Of a stretch of DNA of 64,000 nt, positions 33,989 through 43,200 are shown piece by piece. Below the pieces are notes generated by a model. That model was not told where the DNA came from. It saw only the letters and a list, made by a program, of their open reading frames with translations, and ran no database searches. Within the stretch, counting starts at the first letter, position 1. Every line of letters starts with the position of its first letter. Source of the stretch: Verrucomicrobiaceae bacterium UBA1938. Its GTDB lineage: Bacteria; Verrucomicrobiota; Verrucomicrobiia; Verrucomicrobiales; Verrucomicrobiaceae. The stretch is from positions 138,035-202,034 of the forward strand of contig DDFC01000009.1 of assembly GCA_002336895.1 (NCBI GenBank), in the 5' to 3' direction. A program made the translations under genes and the position numbers.

Positions 33989-35443
33989 ATGATGCGATTC
34001 ATTCTTTCGACGTTGTTTTTGGGGCTGATGTCCGGCCTGCAGGCCAGGCAGCCGAACATACTGTGGCTCGTGGGGGAGAACATCTCGCACGACCTGGGCT
34101 GCTACGGCGCAAAGAACGTGCATACGCCGAATCTCGACCGGCTGGCGAAGGAGGGTGTGCGCTTTACGAATGTGTTTTCGACGAATCCGGCCTGCGCACC
34201 GAGCCGCAGCGCCTTCATGCTGGGGATGTACCAGACGACGACAGACACGCACCACATGCGCTCGCATCGCACGGATGATTTCAAGCTGCCGCAGGGCGTG
34301 CGGCCGATGACGCACAGGCTGCAGGATGCGGGCTATACGACGGCGAACCTCAAGACCATCGAGGGCAAGGCGGTGGGCACCGGAAAGCTGGACCTGAACT
34401 ATGTGAACGAGGGGCCGATCTATCAGACGGATGACTGGAGTGCGCTGAAATCAAAGCAGCCGTTCTTTGCGCAGATCAATTCGCATGAGGTGGAGTACGA
34501 CATCTATGATCGGCAGAGCGCAAAGAAGGCACGCGTGGAGTGGGTGGGCGAGCGCGAGCATGTGAAGCATGCCACTCCGGAAAACGTGACGCCGCCACCG
34601 TACTACCCAGATCATCCGCTCGTGCGCGAGGAGTGGGCGCGGTATTTGAATTCGGTGTCCGGCATGGATGTACGCATCGGCTGGGTTCTGGATCAGCTGA
34701 GCAAAGACGGGCTGGAGGACGATACGATCGTGATCTTCTTTGCCGACAATGGGAGGCTGGAGCCGCGCGGCATCCACTGGTGCTATGACAGTGGCGTGCG
34801 GGTGCCCATGATCATCCGCTGGCCGAAGCACTTCCCAGCGCCCGAAGGTTGTGCGGCGGGGAGTGTGAATGAGCAGATCGTGAGCCTGATCGATGTGACG
34901 GCGACGACGCTCGATTTTGCCGGGGTCACAAAGCCGCCGTTGATGCAGGGGCGCGTGATTTTGGGGCCGCATGCGGAGAGCCCGCGCAGCTACGCCTTCT
35001 CGGCGCGGGACCGCATTGATGAAACGGTGCAGCGCATCCGCTCGGTGCATGATGCGCGCTTTCATTACATCCGCACGTTCACGAAGGGGCCCACGTTTGC
35101 CTCGCTGAACCGCTACAAGGAGAAGTGCTTCCCCATCCTGCCGCTGATGCGTGAGATGCAGGCCAAAGGGGAGCTGAAGGGTCCGGCGCTGCAGCTGATG
35201 CTGCGCCGGGGGCCGAGTGAAGAACTCTATGACACGAAGGCGGACCGGCATGAGATCCATGATTTGAGCGCATCGGAAAAACCCGAGCACCGCGAGGCGC
35301 TGACACGGCTGCGTGCCGCGCTGGACACCTGGATGGTGGAAAGCGGTGACCGAGGTGCAATTCCTGAGCCACCCGAAGTTTATGCCCCCTTTGTGATGGA
35401 AATGGATGCCTGGTTTGGCACACCAGACTGGGCGAAAAAGTGA
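33989..35443 (+). CDS. Secreted sulfatase with altered first metal motif
   Basis: A 484-residue sulfatase. I start at the first of two adjacent ATGs (33989), giving the signal MMRFILSTLFLGLMSGLQA. The formylglycine site is C69-A-P-S-R (ACAPSRSAFMLGMYQTTTDTH), intact. The usual Asp-Asp metal pair reads Gly-Glu-Asn (WLVGENISHDLGCYG), and the second pair is FADNGRLEPRG. Glu/Asn in place of Asp/Asp recalls other planctomycete-type sulfatases with ED. The C-terminal SEELYDTKADRHEIHDL is standard. It precedes the ceramidase-like gene by 13 nt, so they are co-transcribed. Confidence 0.9.
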   Translation: MMRFILSTLFLGLMSGLQARQPNILWLVGENISHDLGCYGAKNVHTPNLDRLAKEGVRFTNVFSTNPACAPSRSAFMLGMYQTTTDTHHMRSHRTDDFKLPQGVRPMTHRLQDAGYTTANLKTIEGKAVGTGKLDLNYVNEGPIYQTDDWSALKSKQPFFAQINSHEVEYDIYDRQSAKKARVEWVGEREHVKHATPENVTPPPYYPDHPLVREEWARYLNSVSGMDVRIGWVLDQLSKDGLEDDTIVIFFADNGRLEPRGIHWCYDSGVRVPMIIRWPKHFPAPEGCAAGSVNEQIVSLIDVTATTLDFAGVTKPPLMQGRVILGPHAESPRSYAFSARDRIDETVQRIRSVHDARFHYIRTFTKGPTFASLNRYKEKCFPILPLMREMQAKGELKGPALQLMLRRGPSEELYDTKADRHEIHDLSASEKPEHREALTRLRAALDTWMVESGDRGAIPEPPEVYAPFVMEMDAWFGTPDWAKK

Positions 35444-35456
35444 GAACGAAGAGCGT

Positions 35457-36848
35457 ATGAGTGAGATGAACCGACTTCTTCTCGCCTGCTGTTTCCTGGT
35501 TGTTTCTCAAATCCATGCCAGTGACTTCCGCGTGGGGGCTGCGCAGGTGGACATCACGCCGAAGAACGGGACGCCGCTGGGTGGCTACTACAAGTTTCGC
35601 GGCTCGGAGGGTGTGCTGGATCCGCTGTATGCGAAGACGATGGTGTTTGAAAAAGACGGCGCCCATGCGGTGATCGTGGTGCTGGATCTCTCGGGCACGG
35701 TGCGGCCGCTGGTGGCTGAAATGCGGAAGGCCATCCAGGAGCAGTGCGGCATCGAGGGAGATCATGTGATGATTTCCGGCACGCACACGCATTCCGGGCC
35801 GCAGCAGCCGCGCGGATCGCTGATGGATGACATCACCAAGGTGAACTCGCCTGCCGGAGTGTCTTACATCAGCGCGCTGCCGGGGCTCGTCGCCCAGTCG
35901 GTGAAGGAGGCGAAGGCGAAGCTGACACCTGCGAAGGCCTCGGTGGCGGTGGGGAAAGAGGAGGGCATCAGCTTCAACCGCCGTGTGCTGCGGGAGGGCG
36001 TGAAGGAGGCCATCTGGCAGCCGCAGAAGCTCAATCCTGCCACGGACAAACCGGCGGGGCCCATTGATCCCGATGTGGGCGTGGTGGCCTTTCATGGTGC
36101 CGGTGCGGATGCCGCGCCACTGGCCTCGTTTCTGAACTTCGCCATGCATCCCACTTCCGTGGGCGGCGGCACCAAGATCTCGGCGGACTATCCGGGCGTG
36201 TTTACACGGCTGATCACCGAACGCCACGGCCTGAGCATGATCTCCGTTTTCGCCAACGGCTGCTGCGGCAACATCAATCACGGCGACTACATCAGCGGCA
36301 AGCGCCGCAGCACGCTGGAGCTGGGCACCGCGCTGGCGGATGCCGCCGATGCCGCGTGGGCGAAGCTGCAACCTACCACCGCCTACGCACCCCGTGTGCG
36401 CTCCGAGCAGGTGACGCTGCAGCGCCGCAGCTACACGCCGGAGCAGATCGCCAAGGCGAAGGACATGGCGGCGAACATGTTCACCAAGAACTTCGGCACC
36501 GTGCCGATGGCGGAAACGGTGTGCATTTTGGAGACGGAGGAGAAGAAGGAGAAAAACATCCCGCTGCTGGCCGAGGTGCAGGTGATGGCCCTGAGCGATG
36601 ACCTGGCCATCGTGGCGCTGCCCGGAGAGATCTTTGTGGAGCTGGGACTGGCGCTGAAAAAGGAGTCGCCCTTCAAGACCACGCTCATTGCGGAGCTGGC
36701 GAACGGAAGCATCGGGTATGTGCCGAACCGCGAGGCGTATCCGCAGGGGAACTATGAGGTGGTGAGCGCGCGGAATGAGGTGGGTAGCGGCGAGAAGCTG
36801 GTGGAGGTGGCGCTAAGGCTGCTGGGAGAGGTGAAGGCGAGGAGGTGA
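35457..36848 (+). CDS. Neutral/alkaline ceramidase-like secreted protein
   Basis: A 463-residue exported protein (signal MNRLLLACCFLVVSQIHA; I use the ATG at 35457, preceded by GAAGAG; a second ATG is at 35466). It has the neutral-ceramidase N-domain signature: AAQVDITPKNGTPLGGY, MISGTHTHSGPQ with Zn-binding His, and LNFAMHPTSVGGGTK. Where ceramidases have the catalytic Ser in GDVSPN, this reads GCCGNINHGDY, so the nucleophile is missing and ceramide hydrolysis is doubtful. Proteins of this kind are frequent in planctomycetes and verrucomicrobia with unknown substrates. It ends 22 nt from the convergent gene. Confidence 0.85.
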   Translation: MSEMNRLLLACCFLVVSQIHASDFRVGAAQVDITPKNGTPLGGYYKFRGSEGVLDPLYAKTMVFEKDGAHAVIVVLDLSGTVRPLVAEMRKAIQEQCGIEGDHVMISGTHTHSGPQQPRGSLMDDITKVNSPAGVSYISALPGLVAQSVKEAKAKLTPAKASVAVGKEEGISFNRRVLREGVKEAIWQPQKLNPATDKPAGPIDPDVGVVAFHGAGADAAPLASFLNFAMHPTSVGGGTKISADYPGVFTRLITERHGLSMISVFANGCCGNINHGDYISGKRRSTLELGTALADAADAAWAKLQPTTAYAPRVRSEQVTLQRRSYTPEQIAKAKDMAANMFTKNFGTVPMAETVCILETEEKKEKNIPLLAEVQVMALSDDLAIVALPGEIFVELGLALKKESPFKTTLIAELANGSIGYVPNREAYPQGNYEVVSARNEVGSGEKLVEVALRLLGEVKARR

Positions 36849-36870
36849 CCGCGATCTTGGCGTGCGGGTA

Positions 36871-37737
36871 TCATCCTTCCGGCAGTTTTTCAAAGGCCGT
36901 GACAATCTTTGCGACGCCGGGATAGCTGCCGTCGATGGAGGCATTCCATGCGATGCACAGCCAGCCGCCGGTGGTTTTCATGGAGACGGGAGTGTTCCAA
37001 CTGCTAATGCCAGGAAGGCGTTTGTGTTCCACTTTTCCGCTCACCGGGTCGATGCTCGTCAAGATAGTCTCCCAAGCGCGCAACGGATCTTTGCGTTCTG
37101 CCTCTGTCTCCGCCTGGTGCACCCAGGCGACCCACCAACGACCGGCGGCCCAGACGGGAGCAGATGCAGTCGGGGAATCATAGATCGTCGCTGGCTCGCC
37201 GAGCAGCACGGTCTTGCCGGAAGCCAAGCCTTTGGTGGTGGCGGTGGAGAACATCAGGTTCAACGAATTTGATGGTTCAACACGCTTTTTGTCAGACCAG
37301 TCATAGCTTGGTGCCGTCCAAGTGAAGCCTGCCCACTCACCGGCCAATGCAGATTGCCCAACGAATGCGAATTTCACGGGCGCCAGCGGCAGGGGGTGTT
37401 CGACCTTTTGCCCAGCTGTGGTTTGCGTCAGTATAAATCGTGTTTTGCCTGAGCGGGGTTCTTCACGGGTTTCCACCTTGATGGTATCGGAAGGTACAGG
37501 CTGCTGCTCGCGTTTGACCAAGATTCGATGTCTCGGCAGAATGAGTTTTCCTTCCGGAGTGAAAACCATGCCCCAATTCAGAGTTTCGGTTTCCACCCGC
37601 GATATAAAATGGATGGAGAATTTGCCGTCCTCCACTTCCACACTGGGGTTGATGTCCCCATGGGGATTCATGTGCGCCTGGCTGAGCAGGGGCGCTGACA
37701 GCAGGCAGACAAGGCCGAAGAGTGCTTTGGCTGGCAT
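36871..37737 (-). CDS. Secreted protein of unknown function
   Basis: A 288-residue protein starting at the ATG at 37735-37737, with a signal peptide (MPAKALFGLVCLLSAPLLSQA). The mature part is beta-rich (FSIHFISRVETETLNWGMVF, TRFILTQTTAGQ, GRWWVAWVHQAE, GWLCIAWNASIDGSYPGVAK) and might be a propeller or sandwich. I do not recognise a family. It follows the DUF3500 gene on the minus strand by 30 nt and may be co-transcribed. An earlier in-frame TTG exists, but it would remove the clean signal peptide. Confidence 0.65.
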   Translation of the reverse strand: MPAKALFGLVCLLSAPLLSQAHMNPHGDINPSVEVEDGKFSIHFISRVETETLNWGMVFTPEGKLILPRHRILVKREQQPVPSDTIKVETREEPRSGKTRFILTQTTAGQKVEHPLPLAPVKFAFVGQSALAGEWAGFTWTAPSYDWSDKKRVEPSNSLNLMFSTATTKGLASGKTVLLGEPATIYDSPTASAPVWAAGRWWVAWVHQAETEAERKDPLRAWETILTSIDPVSGKVEHKRLPGISSWNTPVSMKTTGGWLCIAWNASIDGSYPGVAKIVTAFEKLPEG

Positions 37738-37767
37738 GGCGCGGAGTGATGACGGATGGCGTGACAA

Positions 37768-38748
37768 TTACGCCGCCTGCGGGGCGCGGATGTGCGCCCA
37801 GCAGTGGACGTGGGGATCGCCGCGGAAGAACCAGACCATGTTGGGGCCTTCGATCTGCCAGACGTCCCAGACGCCGTCTTTGCCGACGTCCTGGTTTTTG
37901 AAGAAGGCCATGTGGAGGTTGTCGAAGCCGCCGGCTTCGATGTACTTCATAGACTCCTCGCGCTCGGACTGGCGGAAGGGTTTGAGGAGATCGGCGATGA
38001 CTTTATTGACGAGGTCCTTCTGGTCGGCGCTGAGGTCGCCGACGGAGATGCCTTCGAGGCCCTTGGTCTTGCCGGTGAGTTTGACGGTGTCGCTGCCGTC
38101 TTCATCGCGGGATTCGCCGAGGAGGGCGGTCTCGCGCTGCTTGCCGTCGAGGGCCTGGAAGACCTCGTTGGCGCGCTGGGCCTGGAACCAGTAGGCATTG
38201 CCGGGGTGGTCGGGCTTTTCATTGAAGCCCTGCGCGGCGTGGCCGTAAAAGATCGGGCCGCCGAAGGCCGCGCCCTTCTCGCTGTCGCCATCGCAGCGGC
38301 GGGTGCAGTGGCGGCCGGTGAGTACGAACTCGAACTGACTGGTGCCGGGCTGGCCAAAGATGGCGATGGAGGCGCTGCCAAAGCCGCCGTCTCCCTTGTT
38401 GTCCTGGTCAAACTGACGCCAGACTTCGGACTTGTACTCGTCGCTGTGGAGCTTGTCGAAGATCTGGCGCACCAGGTCCTGCTGGTCGGGCTTGAGGACG
38501 TCGCGGATTTTCTGCGGGGTGATGTGCCAGTTGTTGTCCACCTTGAGGCGGCGGGGATCGCTCCAGGCAAAGCAGAGGGTCTTGCGCTGGGCCTCGTCCA
38601 TGCTGCCGTAGAGCTGCTGGACGAGGGTTTCGGAGGTGGCGGCAGAACTGGCGCCGAAGGCGGAGCCCAGCAGTCCGGCAGCGGCGGCCTGTGCGCTGCG
38701 GGAGAGGAAGTCGCGGCGGTTGACGGTGGGGGTGTGGATCGTGTTCAT
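37768..38748 (-). CDS. DUF3500 protein, Tat-exported
   Basis: A 326-residue protein starting at the ATG at 38746-38748, with a twin-arginine signal (NRRDFLSRSAQAAAAGLLGSAFGASSA). The mature part has the DUF3500 features I recall: EAQRKTLCFAWSDPRR, TGRHCTRRCDGD with paired Cys, and IEGPNMVWFFRGDPHVHCWAHI. The function of the family is not established; the conserved His and Cys residues suggest metal binding. It is divergent from the FAD oxidoreductase, about 210 nt between starts. Confidence 0.85.
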   Translation of the reverse strand: MNTIHTPTVNRRDFLSRSAQAAAAGLLGSAFGASSAATSETLVQQLYGSMDEAQRKTLCFAWSDPRRLKVDNNWHITPQKIRDVLKPDQQDLVRQIFDKLHSDEYKSEVWRQFDQDNKGDGGFGSASIAIFGQPGTSQFEFVLTGRHCTRRCDGDSEKGAAFGGPIFYGHAAQGFNEKPDHPGNAYWFQAQRANEVFQALDGKQRETALLGESRDEDGSDTVKLTGKTKGLEGISVGDLSADQKDLVNKVIADLLKPFRQSEREESMKYIEAGGFDNLHMAFFKNQDVGKDGVWDVWQIEGPNMVWFFRGDPHVHCWAHIRAPQAA

Positions 38749-38959
38749 GGCTGGTTTGTACCAAACGCGTCCTGGAATGGAAAGTTTTGTTTTGGCGCGC
38801 AACAGCCTATCGCCAATCGGCATCAAAACGATGCCAAAGGAGTATAGACGGCAAGAGAGGAGGCATCGTAGTACTAGACAGAACCCCCTGAAAACCAGCA
38901 GTTCTGGCTGGTGTTTGGAGGTGACTTTTTGCCAACCCAGTCAAAATTTCCAACATCTC

Positions 38960-40216
38960 ATGAACACCGAATACGAAGTCCTCATCATCGGCGGCGGCCC
39001 TGCTGGCACCAGCACTGCGGCCATCCTGGCGGAGTATGGCCACAAGGTTCTCGTGATCGAGCGAGAGAAATTTCCCCGCTACCATGTGGGCGAGTCGCTG
39101 ATCCCCTTCACCTTTGGCCCGCTACACCGCCTGGGGCTAATCCCGACGATGAAGAAGTCCCACTTCATGAAGAAATTCAGCGTGAGCTTTGTGCAGCCGG
39201 ACGGCCGCCGTTCCCAGCCCTTTTATTTTTACAACCGCTACGACCGCGACACCGTGGCGCAGACGTGGCAGGTGATGCGCTCGGAATTTGACCACATGCT
39301 GATGGACCACGCACGCGGCCGGGGTGCCGAGGTGCGCGAAGAGACAACGGTGACGCAGCTTCTCAAAGACGACAGCGGCAAGGTCATCGGCGTGGCCGTG
39401 AAGAACAAGGATGGCAGCACGGAGCACCTGCTGGCCAAGCTGGTGATCGACGCCTCCGGCAAGGAGGCCTTTGCCTCAGTGCGTGAAGGCTGGCGCGTGG
39501 GAGACCCCTACCTGAACAAGGTGGCGGTGTGGACGTATTACAAGGGATCGAAGCGCGAAGAGGGAATCGATGAAGGTGCGACGACGATCGCATTCGTGCC
39601 GGACAAGGGCTGGTTCTGGCACATCCCCATGCACGATGACATGGTGAGCGTGGGAGTGGTGGCCGAGGGCAAGTATCTCAGCCGTGATGGCGTGCGCGAT
39701 CCGAAGGCGATGTTTGAGCGCGAGATCGGCGAGAACCAGTGGATCAAAGACCACCTCTCCGCCGGGAGCAGCACGGGGGAATACTGGATCACGAGCGAGT
39801 ACTCCCGCCATTCCAAGTACGGAGCAGCCCCTGGCCTGCTGCTGGTGGGAGATGCGTTTGCCTTTCTGGATCCCGTCTTCAGCAGCGGTGTGATGCTGGC
39901 GCTGAAGAGCGGCGTGCTGGCGGGAGACGCGGTGCACGCGGCGCTGGAAGCCAGGGACCTCTCCCCGCAGCGCTTCAGCGAATACTCCGAGCTGATGCGC
40001 CAGGGCATCGACAACATGCGCAAGCTCGTCTATGCCTTCTACGATCCGAACTTCTCCTTCAAGGACGTGGTGATGAAGTACCCCGACGCGGGCGATGAGA
40101 TCACCGACTGCCTCTCAGGCGATGTGAACAAGGACTACACCTCCCTGTGGAAGAAGATCCGCGAGTTTGCTCCGATTCCAGATGGGCTGCCGTATGGTGT
40201 GCCGATGGCGGCGTGA
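38960..40216 (+). CDS. FAD-dependent oxidoreductase (halogenase / geranylgeranyl-reductase-like)
   Basis: A 418-residue flavoprotein starting at the ATG at 38960. The FAD-binding Rossmann motif is IIGGGPAGTSTAAILAEYG, and the second FAD motif is LLVGDAFAFLDPVFSSGVMLAL. RYHVGESLIPFT resembles flavin-dependent tryptophan halogenases and the related alkylhalidase/geranylgeranyl-reductase group. I do not see the WxWxIP halogenase motif clearly, although GWFWHIPM is close. The product could be a halogenase or a lipid-saturating reductase. It is a stand-alone plus-strand gene. Confidence 0.85.
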   Translation: MNTEYEVLIIGGGPAGTSTAAILAEYGHKVLVIEREKFPRYHVGESLIPFTFGPLHRLGLIPTMKKSHFMKKFSVSFVQPDGRRSQPFYFYNRYDRDTVAQTWQVMRSEFDHMLMDHARGRGAEVREETTVTQLLKDDSGKVIGVAVKNKDGSTEHLLAKLVIDASGKEAFASVREGWRVGDPYLNKVAVWTYYKGSKREEGIDEGATTIAFVPDKGWFWHIPMHDDMVSVGVVAEGKYLSRDGVRDPKAMFEREIGENQWIKDHLSAGSSTGEYWITSEYSRHSKYGAAPGLLLVGDAFAFLDPVFSSGVMLALKSGVLAGDAVHAALEARDLSPQRFSEYSELMRQGIDNMRKLVYAFYDPNFSFKDVVMKYPDAGDEITDCLSGDVNKDYTSLWKKIREFAPIPDGLPYGVPMAA

Positions 40217-40287
40217 TGAGGCGCTGAGCGCATAAGAGATAACTTCATGTTGTTTGAGATTCGCCGGATTTGTCGGAGTCTGCTCCC

Positions 40288-43200
40288 ATGTCCATGCGAA
40301 GCCCGCACCTTTCGCGCAGCGCCCTGAGATTCCTCGCGCTCCTGCTGCCCGTAGTTGTCCTCGTGCTTGTCCTCCTGATGGTGGTGCATCAGGAGGCCCC
40401 TGAGGGCGGAGCACCGACCTCAGGCACAGCGCCATCCGAGCCACCTCAGGCACTTGGCTTTGCAGCATCCACCACCAGCCCACCCGCTGACGATGAGCAG
40501 CCCGTGGCCGCATTTCAAACCTGGCTGAAGCAGGCACCGCCTGCCCTGACAGCGCAGGAACGCGCCCAGTGGACCGCGCAAGGGGTGGCGGCGGCGCAAG
40601 CGCGCAGGCAGCGCATGGCCCGGCTGATCCGTGAAAATCCGCAGCAGGCCATCGCCGAAGGCCTCAGCTTTGCCCAATGGGCAGCACTACCTGAGGAGGT
40701 GAAGCCTTGGGTGGAGAAGCCTTTCAGCGCAGTGGCCAGCTACGAGTACTACCCTGTGTGCACGCCGCCCGGCACCCAGCGCCCGGCAGGGACGCCTGAC
40801 TATGTGGCAGCGGTGACTCTGGGCGACGGCCTGCGGCTGGAGGCATTTGTTTACGGCCAAAACCTGGGCCTGATGAGCAAGAAAAGCCTGCCGGTGCAGG
40901 GTATCTCTCTGGATGGCATGGCAGCGATCCGGGACGGGGCGCTGCAGCGCGTGGACAGCAGCGAGCTGGGGCTTTTCACTCCTGGGCAGAGTGTGGCAGG
41001 GCGCAGCGCCGCAACCGGAGCACCAGTGGGGGCCGAAGCCGTGCATGCCGTGGCCGGGGGCAAGACGTACACCTTTGCCAGCACCGCTGAACTGGCGGCG
41101 GTGACCACCCAGCTGGCGCGGCTGGATGCGCTGCCGGGAAAGGTGGCGGCCTCCTCGGTGCTGGTGCTGCCGGACAGTACGGACCCGAACGGCCAGATCG
41201 ATCTGAGCGCGGTGCAGACCTTTGCCACCGAGCAGGCCTCCACGTGGACGGAGACGAAGAAGACGCTCTTCCTGATCCGCGTGAACTTCACTGACAACAC
41301 CGCCGAGCCCGTGACACAAGCGGCGGCCGCCACGGAGATCAACGGCGCGTCCAGCGCCATGATCAACGCCATGTCCTACGGCAAAACGTGGGTGGAGGGA
41401 ACCGTGAGCGCCAACTTGTACACGATGCCAAAAACTGCGGCGTACTACTCCAACAGCGGCAACGGGCTGAACAGCGAACTGATCCGGGATGCCCGAAACA
41501 CATTCCGCAACACGAAGAGCGGTGGAGATGCCGCCATCAACATCGGTCCGGTGGATACTACTGGAAACGGCGATGCAGGAGGTCTGGGCAGCTACGACAT
41601 CGTGGGCGTGTTTTTCAACAGCATCGGCATGGTGAGCGGCGGCGTGCTCTACGCAGGTCTGGCAGGCGGGGGCAATCTCTGGGTGCAGAACGCGAACTAC
41701 ACCAGCCTCTACACCCACGAGTGGGGCCACAACTATGGCCTGGGGCATGCGAGCTTCTGGCAGACCAGCGACGGGTCTGTAACAGGCTCAGGCAGCAGTG
41801 TGGAGTATGGCGACCCGTTTGACGTCATGGGCAGCGGCCCGGCGCCACAGGGGCACTACCACCCGCAGGGCAAATCGAAGCTGAACTGGCTGACCAGCAG
41901 CCAGTGGACGGATGCCACGGCAACAGGCTCCGGCACCTACCGCATCTACCGGGAGGACAGCAGCGCCACCACCGGAGCCTTGCGAGGTTTGCGTGTGACA
42001 AAAGTGGCTGCCGCAGGCAGCGAGGAGTACTACTGGATCGGCTACAAGCCCGCCTTCACCAGCAATGCGCATCTACAGCGCGGAGCCTACCTGAACTGGC
42101 AGCAAGCCGGGCAGACACGCTGCTGGCTGCTGGACACCACACCCACCACGAGCGGAGACACCTCGGACGCGCCAGTGGATCTCGGGCGCACGTATGCAGA
42201 TGCGACAGCGGGCGTTTACATCACACCAGTGGCAGTGGGCGGCTCTGGGGCGGACAGCTATCTGGATGTGACGGTGAACATGGGCTCCTTTCCGGGCAAT
42301 GCGGCGCCGACCGCCGGGAGCATCAGCGGACCCAGCACTGTGGCGGCACGCAGCAGCGCCACTTTTACCATCAGCGCGAATGATTCCAACGGGGACACGC
42401 TGGCCTATTCCTGGAATGCCTTTGACGGCACGGTGAACGACAACACCTCCAGTCACACGCACACCTGGACGGTGGGCGGCACCTACAACCTGACTGTGAC
42501 GGTGAGCGATATGAAGGGCGGCACCATCAACGTGAGCAAAACAGTGACTGTGACCGATCCGCTGGATACCTGGACACAGTACAGCGTCGGCACCACACAG
42601 GACCTGCAGGACATCGTGTGGGGCAAGGGGCGCTTTGTCAGCGCCGAATACTGGGGCAGCGTGTTCGAAAGCTGGGACGGCACCACGTGGTCAGCCATTG
42701 GAGATCCTCCCAACTTTGACAGCCAGCCGCGCCTCGCCTTTGGCGGCAATGTGTTCGTCATGGCAGGCAAGATCGTCAATGCCTCCGCTGCGCAGATCTG
42801 CTGGTCTTCCGACGGGCGCATCTGGAACCAGGCCAGCTTTCCCAATGGAGTGCCGCAAGTGCGGGAGGTGGCGTATGGCGGTGGACAGTTCCTCGCAGTG
42901 GCGGACAGCGGCGTGGTGCTGCGCTCGAACGACGGCAAGACCTGGTCTCTGACCACGGTGGGGGCGAGTCCCAATTTCCGGCATGTGGCTTATGATGGCA
43001 GCGCCTGGATCGCCGTGGCGATGAATGCAGCGCAGTCGCGGCCTGAAGTCGTGTGGACTTCACTCGATGGCAGCACCTGGACGCAGCGCAGTGCCCTGGG
43101 AGTGGACACCTTCCGCGTGATCGGGGCCGGTGGTGTCATGTATGCGCTGGGCTGGTATGCAGGTGTTATGTATTCCGCGGACCACGGCATCACCTGGCAG

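Noticed and set aside
40270..40287. Earlier TTG start for the giant protease
   Set aside because: The ATG at 40288 directly precedes the basic-hydrophobic signal; the six extra codons add nothing.
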